Assembly (NCBI GenBank): GCA_017380975.1
Contig: JAFOCX010000083.1
Span: 1 to 18,202 of the forward strand
Length of the DNA stretch: 18,202 bases
DNA from: Lachnospiraceae bacterium
Lineage (GTDB): Bacteria > Bacillota > Clostridia > Lachnospirales > Lachnospiraceae
Direction: 5' to 3'
The notes under the pieces were generated by a model. That model was not told the origin of the DNA. It did not search any database and saw only the letters and a list, made by a program, of their open reading frames with translations. The translations under genes were made by a program, and so were the position numbers. Below are positions 1 through 7,840 of this stretch, piece after piece. Position 1 is the first letter of the stretch, and each line of letters starts with the position of its first letter.

Positions 1-744
1 ATTTTCCTTCGTTCCTGTGATCTTCATGCCGTAAAACGCCTGGACCAGATTTATTTACAGAATGGAGTTGAGGATTTTTACTATGCGAGAGTGAGAGAGC
101 GTGCGAAATTCATTCTCATGGGCTGTGAATCTACATGTGCATCCGGTTTCTGCGTGAGCATGGGTACCAATCAGTCCGACAATTATGATGCATATGTAAA
201 AGTTGATCAGGACACTGTATACATGGACGTGAAGTGCAGCCAGCTCAATGCAGAGGTTTGTGCGGAAGCTATGACAACAGAAGAAATCAAAGTGGCTGAA
301 GTGACACCGGATTTCGTGACAGAAAACAAAGAGAAAGTGACTCTTCCGAAGAATCTGTCCAATGCCAGCTTCACAGATGAGATCTGGCAGGAGTACGGTG
401 CAAGATGTATCAAGTGCGGACGCTGCAACTTTGTATGCCCGACTTGTACATGCTTCACAATGCAGGATATTTTCTACCGTGACAATGCAAACGTTGGTGA
501 GAGACGCAGAGTATGGGCTTCCTGTCAGATCGACGGTTACACCGAGATGGCAGGCGGACACGGATTCCGTAAGAGCCAGGGCGACAGAATGCGTTTCAAA
601 GTCATGCACAAGATTTACGATTTCGAGAAACGTTTCGGCTATCCGATGTGCGTTGGATGCGGTCGCTGCGACGACGTATGTCCGGAGTACATTTCCTACT
701 CCAACTGCGTGAACCGTTTAGCAAAGGAGGAAAGTGAATCATGA
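1..744 (+). CDS. asrA: Anaerobic sulfite reductase subunit A, 5'-truncated by window
   Basis: Frame 1 is open from base 1 to the TGA at 742-744, so 247 codons are visible and the start lies upstream. AsrA is the iron-sulfur electron-transfer subunit that passes electrons from AsrB to the siroheme subunit AsrC in the cytoplasm. The first residues (IFLRSCDLHAVKRLDQIYLQ) match the conserved middle of AsrA. Two ferredoxin-type [4Fe-4S] motifs are present: CxxCxxCxxxCP at 406-441, followed by two more cysteines, and CVGCGRCDDVCP at 649-684. The family is about 335-350 residues, so roughly the first 90-100 are missing. The stop overlaps the asrB start (ATGA at 741-744), which indicates translational coupling. 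The following asrB and asrC make the assignment secure. Confidence 0.93.
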   Translation: MFLRSCDLHAVKRLDQIYLQNGVEDFYYARVRERAKFILMGCESTCASGFCVSMGTNQSDNYDAYVKVDQDTVYMDVKCSQLNAEVCAEAMTTEEIKVAEVTPDFVTENKEKVTLPKNLSNASFTDEIWQEYGARCIKCGRCNFVCPTCTCFTMQDIFYRDNANVGERRRVWASCQIDGYTEMAGGHGFRKSQGDRMRFKVMHKIYDFEKRFGYPMCVGCGRCDDVCPEYISYSNCVNRLAKEESES

Positions 745-1532
745 CCAACCATTATGTTCCACAGCTTTCAACCATCAAAGAAGTAATTAAACATACAGAT
801 TTAGAATACACCTTCCGCATGGAGTTTCACGGTGAGGCGAAACCGGGTCAGTTCTTCGAAGTTTCCATTCCGAAATATGGCGAAGCCCCGATCTCTGTCA
901 GCGGTATCGGAGAAGGCACCGTTGATTTTACGATCCGTCGTGTAGGTAAAGTAACCAACGAGATTTTCGAAAATTATGTTGGCGACAAATTCTTTATCCG
1001 CGGACCGTACGGAAACGGTTTTGAAATCGAGAATTATAAAGGAAAAGAGCTGGTAGTTGTTGCCGGCGGTACCGGTCTTTCTCCGGTTCGCGGCGTGGTA
1101 GATTACTTTGCTCATCATACAGACGAAGCAGTGAGCACAACCGTGATCGCAGGCTTCAAATCCCCGAAAGACGTTCTTTTCAAAAATGATTTCGAGTTCT
1201 GGAAAAAGAATATCAACGTGATCCAGACCGTTGATACTGCTCCGGATGATTATGAGGGTCCGAAGGGAATGGTTACAAAATACATTCCGGATCTGAAATT
1301 TGAAAATATTGAAAACACAGCATTTATCTGCGTAGGCCCGCCGGTCATGATCAAATTTACCGTTATGGAAATCCTGAAACTTGGTGTTCCGGAGAAAAAT
1401 ATCTGGATCTCCAACGAGAGAAAGATGTGCTGCGGACTCGGAAAATGCGGTCACTGTAAGATTGGTTCCACATATATCTGCCTGGATGGTCCGGTATTTA
1501 ACTATGTGGACGGTAAAGAACTGATCGACTAG
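741..1532 (+). CDS. asrB: Anaerobic sulfite reductase subunit B (FAD/NAD ferredoxin-reductase type)
   Basis: This 263-residue protein is the NADH-oxidising flavoprotein of the sulfite reductase complex. It has the ferredoxin-NADP reductase-like layout. An FAD-binding beta barrel covers roughly residues 1-95, with the APISVSG segment near 49-55 and RGPYGNGF at 87-94. An NAD-binding Rossmann half follows, with AGGTGLSPVRG at 108-118. A C-terminal cysteine cluster (C230, C231, C236, C239, C247 in CCGLGKCGHC and ICLDG) resembles the [2Fe-2S] site of dihydroorotate dehydrogenase subunit PyrK. Its length is close to known AsrB (about 270). The start at 741 has AAGGAGG about 8-14 bases upstream and overlaps the asrA stop. 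The stand-alone alternative PyrK is unlikely because asrA and asrC flank it and no pyrD is present. Confidence 0.94.
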   Translation: MTNHYVPQLSTIKEVIKHTDLEYTFRMEFHGEAKPGQFFEVSIPKYGEAPISVSGIGEGTVDFTIRRVGKVTNEIFENYVGDKFFIRGPYGNGFEIENYKGKELVVVAGGTGLSPVRGVVDYFAHHTDEAVSTTVIAGFKSPKDVLFKNDFEFWKKNINVIQTVDTAPDDYEGPKGMVTKYIPDLKFENIENTAFICVGPPVMIKFTVMEILKLGVPEKNIWISNERKMCCGLGKCGHCKIGSTYICLDGPVFNYVDGKELID

Positions 1533-1542
1533 GAGGTATCAC

Positions 1543-2517
1543 ATGGGATTGGATATTAATACGAAGAAATTAAAGAAAAATGCGTTCCGTGTATCCAAAC
1601 AGCGTGGAATCGGAGCGTCCAGAATCCGTGTTCCGGGCGGTTACCTCAATGCGGAAGTCCTTGGCATGGTGCAGGAGATCGCACAGACTTACGGTAACGG
1701 ATATGTGCATCTGACTACAAGACAGGGATTTGAGATTGAAGGCATCCGTTTCGAAGATATGGATGAGATCAACAAGAAATTACAGCCGATCATCGAGATG
1801 TTAGATATCAACCAGGAGAAACCGGGCTGCGGTTATCCGGCATCCGGCACCAGAAATATCAGTGCATGTATTGGTAACAATGTTTGTCCGTTTGCGAACT
1901 ACAACACAGCAGAACTGGCAAAAAAGATCGAGAAAGCAGTATTCCCGCATGATCTTCATTTCAAGATCGCGCTCACAGGCTGTTCCAACGACTGTGCAAA
2001 GGCAAGAATGCACGACTTCGGTATCATCGGTCAGACAATGCCGCAGTATGATCCGAGCCGCTGTATCAGCTGCCAGGCTTGTATGAAGGGATGTAAGAGC
2101 CTTTCCGTGGATGCGCTTCGTATGGAAAACTATAAGATCATCCGTGATGAAGAGAAGTGTATCGGCTGCGGCGTTTGTGTAACTAAGTGCCCGACTCGCG
2201 CTCTTACAAGAAGCAAGAAAAAATACTACAAGCTGACTATCATGGGCAGAACAGGTAAGAGAAATCCGCGTCTCGGCGAGGACTTCCTTGTTTGGGCAGA
2301 TGCAGAGAATATCATCAAGATCATTCAGAACACATACGCATTTGTTGATAAGTACATTTCTCCGGATGCTCCGGCCAGAAAAGAGCACATCGGTTATATC
2401 ATTGACCGTGTAGGATTTGAGGAGTACAAAAAGTGGGCGCTTGAGGGCGTTGAGCTTATGCCGGAGACTATTATGAAGAATAATATTTACTGGGGCGGCA
2501 TTCATTTCGATCGATAG
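1543..2517 (+). CDS. asrC: Anaerobic sulfite reductase subunit C (siroheme, [4Fe-4S])
   Basis: This 324-residue catalytic subunit reduces sulfite to sulfide in a six-electron step; enzymes of this fold often also reduce nitrite to ammonia. An N-terminal nitrite/sulfite reductase ferredoxin-like half contains HLTTRQGFEI near 56-65. The siroheme/[4Fe-4S] ligands are visible as C109-x5-C115 (CIGNNVC) and C147-x3-C151 (TGCSNDC). A two-cluster ferredoxin insert follows, with C174, C177, C180, C184 and C196, C199, C202, C206. This insert inside the C-terminal half is the hallmark of AsrC as opposed to CysI or DsrAB. An AGGAGG motif precedes the ATG, and the gap from asrB is 10 bases. All cluster cysteines are intact, so the enzyme should be functional. 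Confidence 0.94.
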   Translation: MGLDINTKKLKKNAFRVSKQRGIGASRIRVPGGYLNAEVLGMVQEIAQTYGNGYVHLTTRQGFEIEGIRFEDMDEINKKLQPIIEMLDINQEKPGCGYPASGTRNISACIGNNVCPFANYNTAELAKKIEKAVFPHDLHFKIALTGCSNDCAKARMHDFGIIGQTMPQYDPSRCISCQACMKGCKSLSVDALRMENYKIIRDEEKCIGCGVCVTKCPTRALTRSKKKYYKLTIMGRTGKRNPRLGEDFLVWADAENIIKIIQNTYAFVDKYISPDAPARKEHIGYIIDRVGFEEYKKWALEGVELMPETIMKNNIYWGGIHFDR

Positions 2518-2532
2518 GAGAGAATAAGGCAT

Positions 2533-4623
2533 ATGAAGAAAATTCAATCAACTTGCAATTACTGTGCCCTTGACTGTAACCTGGATTTCTATGTAGAGAA
2601 CAACCGCATCGTAAAGGTAGTTCCGACACCGGGTTATCCTGTCAACAACGGCTTCAGCTGTATCAAAGGACTTTCCTTAGATAAGCAGCAGACCACAGTA
2701 AAACCGAACAGCCTTCCGAAGATCCGTCAGGAAGACGGTTCCTTCAAGGAAGTGTCCTGGGATGAAGGTTTCAAACATGTGGCAGATAAATTAAAAGAAA
2801 TTCAGGCAAAATATGGTCCGGAAAGCGTAGCAGGTATCAGTACCGGTCAGCTTACTATGGAAGAGTTTGCGATCTTCGGCCATGTAATGCGTAACTATTT
2901 AAAGACCAACGTAGACGGAAATACTCGTCTCTGCATGGCGACAGCCGTTGTGGCTCACAAGCAGAGCTATGGTTTCGATGCTCCGGGTTATACCCTTCAG
3001 GATCTCGAATTATCCGATACGATCATTTTCATCGGTGCAAACCCGGTTGTTGCACATCCGATCCTCTGGGGCAGAGTGCGCCAGAACAAAGTTCCGGGTC
3101 ACAAAGTGATCGTGATCGATCCGAGAAGATCCGAGACCGCTATGAACGCAGATCACTGGTACGGTCTGAAATGGAAGAGCGACCTGCTCCTTCTCTATAC
3201 AATCGCCAACCAGCTGATCGAAAAAGATTATCTGGATCATACATTCATCGCAGAGCATACAGAGAAGTTTGAAGAATTCAAGGAATTTGTCAAAGCTTAT
3301 ACATTAGAGCGCGGCGTAGAAGGAACAGGACTTTCCAAAGAGCAGATCTTAGAACTTGTGGAACTGATCCACAACGGTAAGAAAGTATCATTCTGGTGGA
3401 CCATGGGTGTGAACCAGGGTTACGAGGCAGTTCGTACTGCTCAGGCGATCATCAACCTGGCTCTTATGACAGGAAACATCGGTAAACCTGGTACAGGTGC
3501 AAACTCCATCACAGGTCAGTGTAATGCGATGGGTTCCCGTGCATACAGCAATACAGCAGTATTCTTCGGCGGCGGTGATTTCACAAACCCGGCAAGAAGA
3601 GCACGTATCGCTGATGTTCTCGGCGTAGATGAGAGCATGCTGGCAGAAAAACCGACCAAGACTTACAACCAGATCATCGAAGGCATCAATGCAGGCGAGA
3701 TCAAGGGTCTTTGGATCCTGTGTACAAACCCGAGACACAGCTGGACCAACAACGAGACATTCGCTTCTGCAACAAAGAAACTGGAGCTGTTCGTGGTTCA
3801 GGATATTTATGACACGATCGAGAGTGCAGAAGATTGTACCGTATTCTTCCCGGTTGTACCTGGTATGAAGAAAGAGGGTACTTACATCAACTTAGAGCGC
3901 CGTATGTCCGCAATGCGCCCGGTATTAGAGCGCGGTGAGAATGAGATCTCCGACTATGAGGCAGTGCTTGGTGTAGGTAAAGCGCTCGGTATGGGCGATG
4001 CACTGAACGGCTGGGAGACTCCGAAGGACTGCTTCAACCTGATGCGCGAGTGTTCCAGAAACATGCCGTGTGATTTTACAGGACTGACTTGGGAAATGTT
4101 GGAAGGTTCCCACGGTTACCAGTGGCCGTATCCGGCAGGCAAGGAAGAGGAAAATAAGGAAGAGCAGAGAAGACTCTACTCTGACGGAAACTTCTTCACA
4201 CCGTCCAAGAAAGCCCAGTTCATGTTTGAGGAAGTTCGTGAGAATCCGCTTCCGACAACAGAGGAATTCCCGATCGTACTGAATACAGGCCGCGGCAGCG
4301 TAGGTCAGTGGCATACACAGAGCCGTACAAAAGAAGTAAAATTCGTAGAAGATGTTTCCTCCAAGAAAGCATATATCTACATGAATACAAAGATGGCGGA
4401 AGAAAACGGCGTGAAAGAAATGGATATGATCCGCGTATATTCCGTCAACGGCCAGAATGCTGACTTTGCAGTAAAAGTAACGGACAACGTGCAGTACGGA
4501 GAGTTATATGCTCCGATCCACTACATTGAGTGTAACAAACTGACTCCGTCCCTTTATGACAGCTACTCCAAAGAGCCGTCTTATAAAGCGACACCGGTGC
4601 GTTTCGAGAAAATTGAGAACTAA
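2533..4623 (+). CDS. Molybdopterin oxidoreductase, NasA/NarB-type (probable nitrate reductase)
   Basis: This 696-residue cytoplasmic bis-MGD enzyme has no Tat or Sec signal; the N-terminal cluster begins at residue 8. The [4Fe-4S] ligands are C8-x2-C11-x3-C15-x27-C43. The expected molybdenum ligand is C134 in the motif TRLCMATAVV, a TGC codon rather than a selenocysteine TGA. This resembles the NapA/NasA motif more than the formate dehydrogenase motif. Later NasA/NarB-like stretches are MGVNQGYEAVRTAQA, TGNIGKPGTGANSITGQCNA, and the C-terminal molydopterin dinucleotide-binding segment GRGSVGQWHTQSRT. The likely reaction is nitrate to nitrite, with electrons from the ferredoxin encoded next. 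The location behind asrC leaves a sulfur oxyanion substrate possible. The gap from asrC is 15 bases, with an AGGAGAG ribosome site. Family is sure; substrate is inferred. Confidence 0.8.
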   Translation: MKKIQSTCNYCALDCNLDFYVENNRIVKVVPTPGYPVNNGFSCIKGLSLDKQQTTVKPNSLPKIRQEDGSFKEVSWDEGFKHVADKLKEIQAKYGPESVAGISTGQLTMEEFAIFGHVMRNYLKTNVDGNTRLCMATAVVAHKQSYGFDAPGYTLQDLELSDTIIFIGANPVVAHPILWGRVRQNKVPGHKVIVIDPRRSETAMNADHWYGLKWKSDLLLLYTIANQLIEKDYLDHTFIAEHTEKFEEFKEFVKAYTLERGVEGTGLSKEQILELVELIHNGKKVSFWWTMGVNQGYEAVRTAQAIINLALMTGNIGKPGTGANSITGQCNAMGSRAYSNTAVFFGGGDFTNPARRARIADVLGVDESMLAEKPTKTYNQIIEGINAGEIKGLWILCTNPRHSWTNNETFASATKKLELFVVQDIYDTIESAEDCTVFFPVVPGMKKEGTYINLERRMSAMRPVLERGENEISDYEAVLGVGKALGMGDALNGWETPKDCFNLMRECSRNMPCDFTGLTWEMLEGSHGYQWPYPAGKEEENKEEQRRLYSDGNFFTPSKKAQFMFEEVRENPLPTTEEFPIVLNTGRGSVGQWHTQSRTKEVKFVEDVSSKKAYIYMNTKMAEENGVKEMDMIRVYSVNGQNADFAVKVTDNVQYGELYAPIHYIECNKLTPSLYDSYSKEPSYKATPVRFEKIEN

Positions 4624-4634
4624 GGAGGTAGTCT

Positions 4635-5057
4635 ATGTATCGTATTAAAATTGACAGAAGCCGCTGCATCGGCTGCCTGACTTGCGTAACAGCCTGTGTA
4701 GTCAGCCATGAAACAGAAAGTGGCGATGCAAGAAACCGTGTAACCATCGACAGTGAGATCAAACCGGCACCGATTTTCTGCCGTCACTGCGACAGACCGG
4801 AATGTGTGTATACATGCATGACAGGCGCGATGAAAAAGAATCCGGAGACCGGATATGTAGAGTACGACAAAGAGCAGTGCGCAAGCTGCTATATGTGCAT
4901 CATGTCCTGCCCGTACGGCATTCTCAAATATGACAGCATCAACCAGACCGAGATCATGAAGTGCAACATGTGTGTACACAGAAGTGAAGACGGAAAAGGC
5001 AATCCGATGTGCGTAGAGAAATGTCCGATGCAGGCCATTACCGTTGAGGAGGTGTAA
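4635..5057 (+). CDS. Four-cluster [4Fe-4S] ferredoxin-like electron-transfer subunit
   Basis: This 140-residue protein has sixteen cysteines in four ferredoxin-type groups: C11/C14/C17/C21, C49/C52/C57/C61, C82/C85/C88/C92 and C110/C113/C126/C130. That is the HycB/DmsB/NarC-like arrangement of small subunits that wire molybdoenzymes to electron donors. The last group has the longer spacing between its second and third cysteines that is typical of this family. It probably carries electrons between the FAD protein downstream and the molybdoenzyme upstream, in the cytoplasm. AAGGAGG lies just before the ATG. The gene starts 11 bases after the Mo enzyme stop and ends 2 bases before the FAD oxidoreductase start. 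There is no signal peptide or membrane segment. Confidence 0.88.
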   Translation: MYRIKIDRSRCIGCLTCVTACVVSHETESGDARNRVTIDSEIKPAPIFCRHCDRPECVYTCMTGAMKKNPETGYVEYDKEQCASCYMCIMSCPYGILKYDSINQTEIMKCNMCVHRSEDGKGNPMCVEKCPMQAITVEEV

Positions 5058-5059
5058 CG

Positions 5060-6292
5060 ATGAAATATGTAGTAATTGGTGCTTCCGCGGCAGGTATCAG
5101 CGGTATCCGCGAACTGAGAAAACTGGACAAGAATTGTGAGATCGTTCTGATCTCCAAAGATAAAGATATTTACTCCCGCTGCATTCTCCACCGTTATCTG
5201 GGCGGAGAGAGAAGCCTGGAGAGACTGAATTTTGTAGAGAGCAACTTTGAAGAGCTTTACAATGTTCAGTGGATCAAGGGTGTGGCATGCACAGGAGTGA
5301 ATCCGGCAGAGAAGATCGTGAAGCTGGAAGACGGAAGCGAAGTTTCCTACGACAAGCTTCTGATCGCAACCGGTTCCCATACCTTCATCCCGCCGATCAA
5401 AAACCTGATCGGTGCAAAGAACGTGGTTGGTTTCCGAAATGTAGAAGATATCGAGACATTAAAAGAGGCGGCGAAGACAAGAAAGAATTTCTTTGTCATG
5501 GGCGGCGGTCTCGTTGGTCTCGACTGCACCAGCGGTCTGTTAGAACTTGGTGTGAATGTGACTCTGGTAGAAATGGCAAACTGGCTGTTAGTAAAACAGC
5601 TGGATGAGCGCGCTGCAAAAACATACCAGGATGCATTTACAGCCAAAGGTGTAAAACAGTACTATGGTGTGGGTGTTTCCGAAGCAGTTATCAACGAAGA
5701 TGGTGAGATCACTGCGATGCGTCTGGCTGACGGTACAGAGATCCCGTGTGATTACGTGGTGATCACAGCCGGTGTTCGTTCCAACGTGGAATTCTTAGAA
5801 GGTTCCGGTATCGAGACAAGCCGTTTCGGTCTTGTTTACGATGAGACAGGAAAGACAAGCGATGAAAATATTTACGGTGCAGGCGATGTTTCCGGTCTCA
5901 GCCCGATCTGGCCGGTAGCTGTAAAAGAAGGTATCATTGCAGCCAGCAACATGGCAGGCGTTCCGAGAAAGATGACAGATTTCTTCGCAAGTAAGTCTAC
6001 GATGAACTTCCTTGGAATCCCAAGCATGTCCCTTGGCAACGTGAATCCGGAAGATGACTCTTACTCCGTGGAGATCCGTGAGACAAAGAACTCCTATAAG
6101 AAGATTGTGCATAAGAACGGTAAGATCACAGGCGCGATCTTACAGGGAGATCTGGCATACGGCGGCATCTTACAGCAGCTGATCGCCCGCAAGATCGATG
6201 TTACAAAAGTTAAGAAGCCGATTTTCGATGTGGATTACTCTGACTTCTTCCATATTGATGAGAACTTCGAGTACTATTACGAGGAGGTATAA
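5060..6292 (+). CDS. FAD-dependent NAD(P)H oxidoreductase (NirB N-terminal / rubredoxin reductase-like)
   Basis: This 410-residue pyridine nucleotide-disulfide-type oxidoreductase has an FAD-binding Rossmann motif GASAAG at 7-12, the IATGSHTFIPP segment near 102-112, a second NAD(P)-binding motif GGGLVGLD near 148-155, and the FAD-closing motif GAGDVSG near 272-278. A C-terminal domain of about 100 residues follows. The layout matches NADH:rubredoxin reductases and the N-terminal part of NirB. There is no redox-active CxxxxC pair of the disulfide reductases, so simple NAD(P)H-to-iron-sulfur electron transfer is the likely role, feeding the ferredoxin and then the Mo enzyme. GAGGAGG precedes the start, with a 2-base gap upstream and a 3-base gap downstream. 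The choice of NADH or NADPH cannot be decided here. Confidence 0.85.
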   Translation: MKYVVIGASAAGISGIRELRKLDKNCEIVLISKDKDIYSRCILHRYLGGERSLERLNFVESNFEELYNVQWIKGVACTGVNPAEKIVKLEDGSEVSYDKLLIATGSHTFIPPIKNLIGAKNVVGFRNVEDIETLKEAAKTRKNFFVMGGGLVGLDCTSGLLELGVNVTLVEMANWLLVKQLDERAAKTYQDAFTAKGVKQYYGVGVSEAVINEDGEITAMRLADGTEIPCDYVVITAGVRSNVEFLEGSGIETSRFGLVYDETGKTSDENIYGAGDVSGLSPIWPVAVKEGIIAASNMAGVPRKMTDFFASKSTMNFLGIPSMSLGNVNPEDDSYSVEIRETKNSYKKIVHKNGKITGAILQGDLAYGGILQQLIARKIDVTKVKKPIFDVDYSDFFHIDENFEYYYEEV

Positions 6293-6295
6293 TTT

Positions 6296-7225
6296 ATGAA
6301 CCGATTGGAAAGAATGCCGGTACCGGTACTTCCGACATTTGTCGGTGCACTGACATTATCCAATGTATTTTCAGGAATGGGATACCCGTGGATCCGTCAC
6401 ATCACTATGTGGGCGGCAACGATCATTATGTTACTGTATATCATAAAGATCGTAAAATTCCCGCAGGTTTGTAAAAAAGAGTACGAGACCGTGGTTCCGT
6501 GCAGCCTGTATGCAGGTTTCACGATGGTAACCATGATCCTCGGAAGCTACTATTTTGATTTCATCCCGGCTCTTGGCAAAGGTATGTGGGCAGCTGCGAT
6601 CGTAATCCATGCGATTCATATCCTGATCTTTACATACCGCAATGTAATTGCAAAAAGAGATATAAATACATTTGTGCCAAGCTGGTTTGTGACGTATAAT
6701 GGTATCATGGTAAGCTGTGTAGTCGGCGGTGCCATGAATGCGGCAGGAATCTTAAAGTACATCGTATATTACGGTATCATCATTTACTTTATCATTATCC
6801 CGATCATGATCTGGAGACTGATGAAGGTAGAAGTGAAGGCTCCGGTTTATCACACAATGGCAGTTGTTCTGGCTCCGTGCAGTCTCTGCGTTGTCAGCTA
6901 CCTGAACGTGATCAAAGAGCCGAACCAGATGCTTCTGTATGTGCTTTACGCATGTGTACTGGCATCTCTGGCATTCATTATCATCAAGCTTCCGAAATTC
7001 TTCGCATTCCCGTTTGCTCCGGGATTTGCAGGAATGACATTCCCGATGGCCATCGGTATCGTAGCCAGCACAAAGATGGCAGGATACCTGAACGGAATCG
7101 GTAATGCGGGACTTGCAAACGTTGTAACACAGATCAGCGGATTCCAGATTTATCTGACATCCATGATCGTAGGTTACGTGCTTTTAAATTTTGCCATTAT
7201 GGCGTTAAAAGTGGAGAGAAAATAA
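6296..7225 (+). CDS. TDT-family (TehA/SLAC1-like) anion channel or transporter
   Basis: This 309-residue, very hydrophobic protein has about ten predicted membrane segments and short loops. The N-terminal PVPVLPTFVGALTLSN and the late segment FAPGFAGMTFPMAIG (240-254) fit the tellurite-resistance/dicarboxylate transporter (TDT) family, whose members include TehA, the plant anion channel SLAC1 and yeast sulfite exporter SSU1. Aromatic residues F244 and F249 in the latter segment are candidates for the pore-blocking phenylalanine known from TehA, but I cannot align them with certainty. Position inside the redox operon suggests it moves the substrate or product anion: nitrate, nitrite or sulfite. 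The start has GAGGAGG upstream. Family is fairly sure; the transported ion is inferred. Confidence 0.8.
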   Translation: MNRLERMPVPVLPTFVGALTLSNVFSGMGYPWIRHITMWAATIIMLLYIIKIVKFPQVCKKEYETVVPCSLYAGFTMVTMILGSYYFDFIPALGKGMWAAAIVIHAIHILIFTYRNVIAKRDINTFVPSWFVTYNGIMVSCVVGGAMNAAGILKYIVYYGIIIYFIIIPIMIWRLMKVEVKAPVYHTMAVVLAPCSLCVVSYLNVIKEPNQMLLYVLYACVLASLAFIIIKLPKFFAFPFAPGFAGMTFPMAIGIVASTKMAGYLNGIGNAGLANVVTQISGFQIYLTSMIVGYVLLNFAIMALKVERK

Positions 7226-7229
7226 TCAG

Positions 7230-7835
7230 ATGAAGATTGGGTGTGCGATCTTGGCGGGCGGAAAAAGTTCCAGAATGGGAACGGACAAGGCTCTTTTGGA
7301 ATTCGAAGGAAAACAATTTATCACGCAGATTGCAGAAGAACTGTCTTGGTTCGACGAGCGGATCATCGCGCGAGGCAATAACAGCGGACTGGAAGGTAAA
7401 GTAGAACGTGGGTGGACGGTGATCCCGGATCTTTATCCGGATCACGGTCCGATCGGAGGGCTCCATGCGGCGCTCTCCGCCTGTCGGTCAGACGCGCTGT
7501 TTGTGGTGACCTGCGATATGCCTCTGATCGAGAGCGAACTGGTGCGGGAACTTTGTGCATGGATGCAGGAAACAGATGTCGATGAAAAACGTGTGGATGC
7601 GTATGATGTGGTGATTTCTGTCGGGGAGGGCGGAAAGATCCATCCTCTTTGTGGAGTTTATCGAAAATCAGTGCTTCCTGTGCTTGAAGAGCAGATTCTG
7701 TCCGACCGGAACCGGGTCATGGCAGCTCTGAAGCAATTGCGCGTGAAATATGTGACCGTCGATTCGCCTGCGAGAACACGCCAGCTGGCGAATATTAATA
7801 CGCCGGAAGATTATCATAATTTAATGAAACCATGA
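7230..7835 (+). CDS. mobA: Molybdenum cofactor guanylyltransferase
   Basis: This 201-residue cytoplasmic enzyme transfers GMP from GTP to molybdopterin to give the MGD cofactor used by bis-MGD enzymes such as the one encoded at 2533-4623. The nucleotide-binding signature LAGGKSSRMGTDKALL is at residues 8-23, GPIGGLHAAL at 73-82, and the metal-binding CDMP at 95-98. The length is typical. It follows the channel gene by 4 bases and so belongs to the same transcript. Its ribosome site (GAGAG about 15 bases before the ATG) is weaker than the others in the operon, and it uses many codons such as CGG, GCG and GTG that are less frequent in the upstream genes. Both features fit low output of a cofactor-synthesis enzyme. 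Confidence 0.9.
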   Translation: MKIGCAILAGGKSSRMGTDKALLEFEGKQFITQIAEELSWFDERIIARGNNSGLEGKVERGWTVIPDLYPDHGPIGGLHAALSACRSDALFVVTCDMPLIESELVRELCAWMQETDVDEKRVDAYDVVISVGEGGKIHPLCGVYRKSVLPVLEEQILSDRNRVMAALKQLRVKYVTVDSPARTRQLANINTPEDYHNLMKP

Positions 7836-7840
7836 AAATA

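Noticed and set aside
801..1454. Long minus-strand open frame opposite asrB, and similar ones opposite asrC, the Mo enzyme and the kinase
   Set aside because: They mirror strongly biased coding sequence, lack ribosome sites and recognisable domains, and no intergenic space supports them.
2533..4623. Formate dehydrogenase (FdhF) call for the molybdoenzyme
   Set aside because: The Mo-ligand motif TRLCMATAVV and TGQCNAMGSR are NapA/NasA-like, and there is no selenocysteine codon. The HycB-like ferredoxin alone does not decide for formate.
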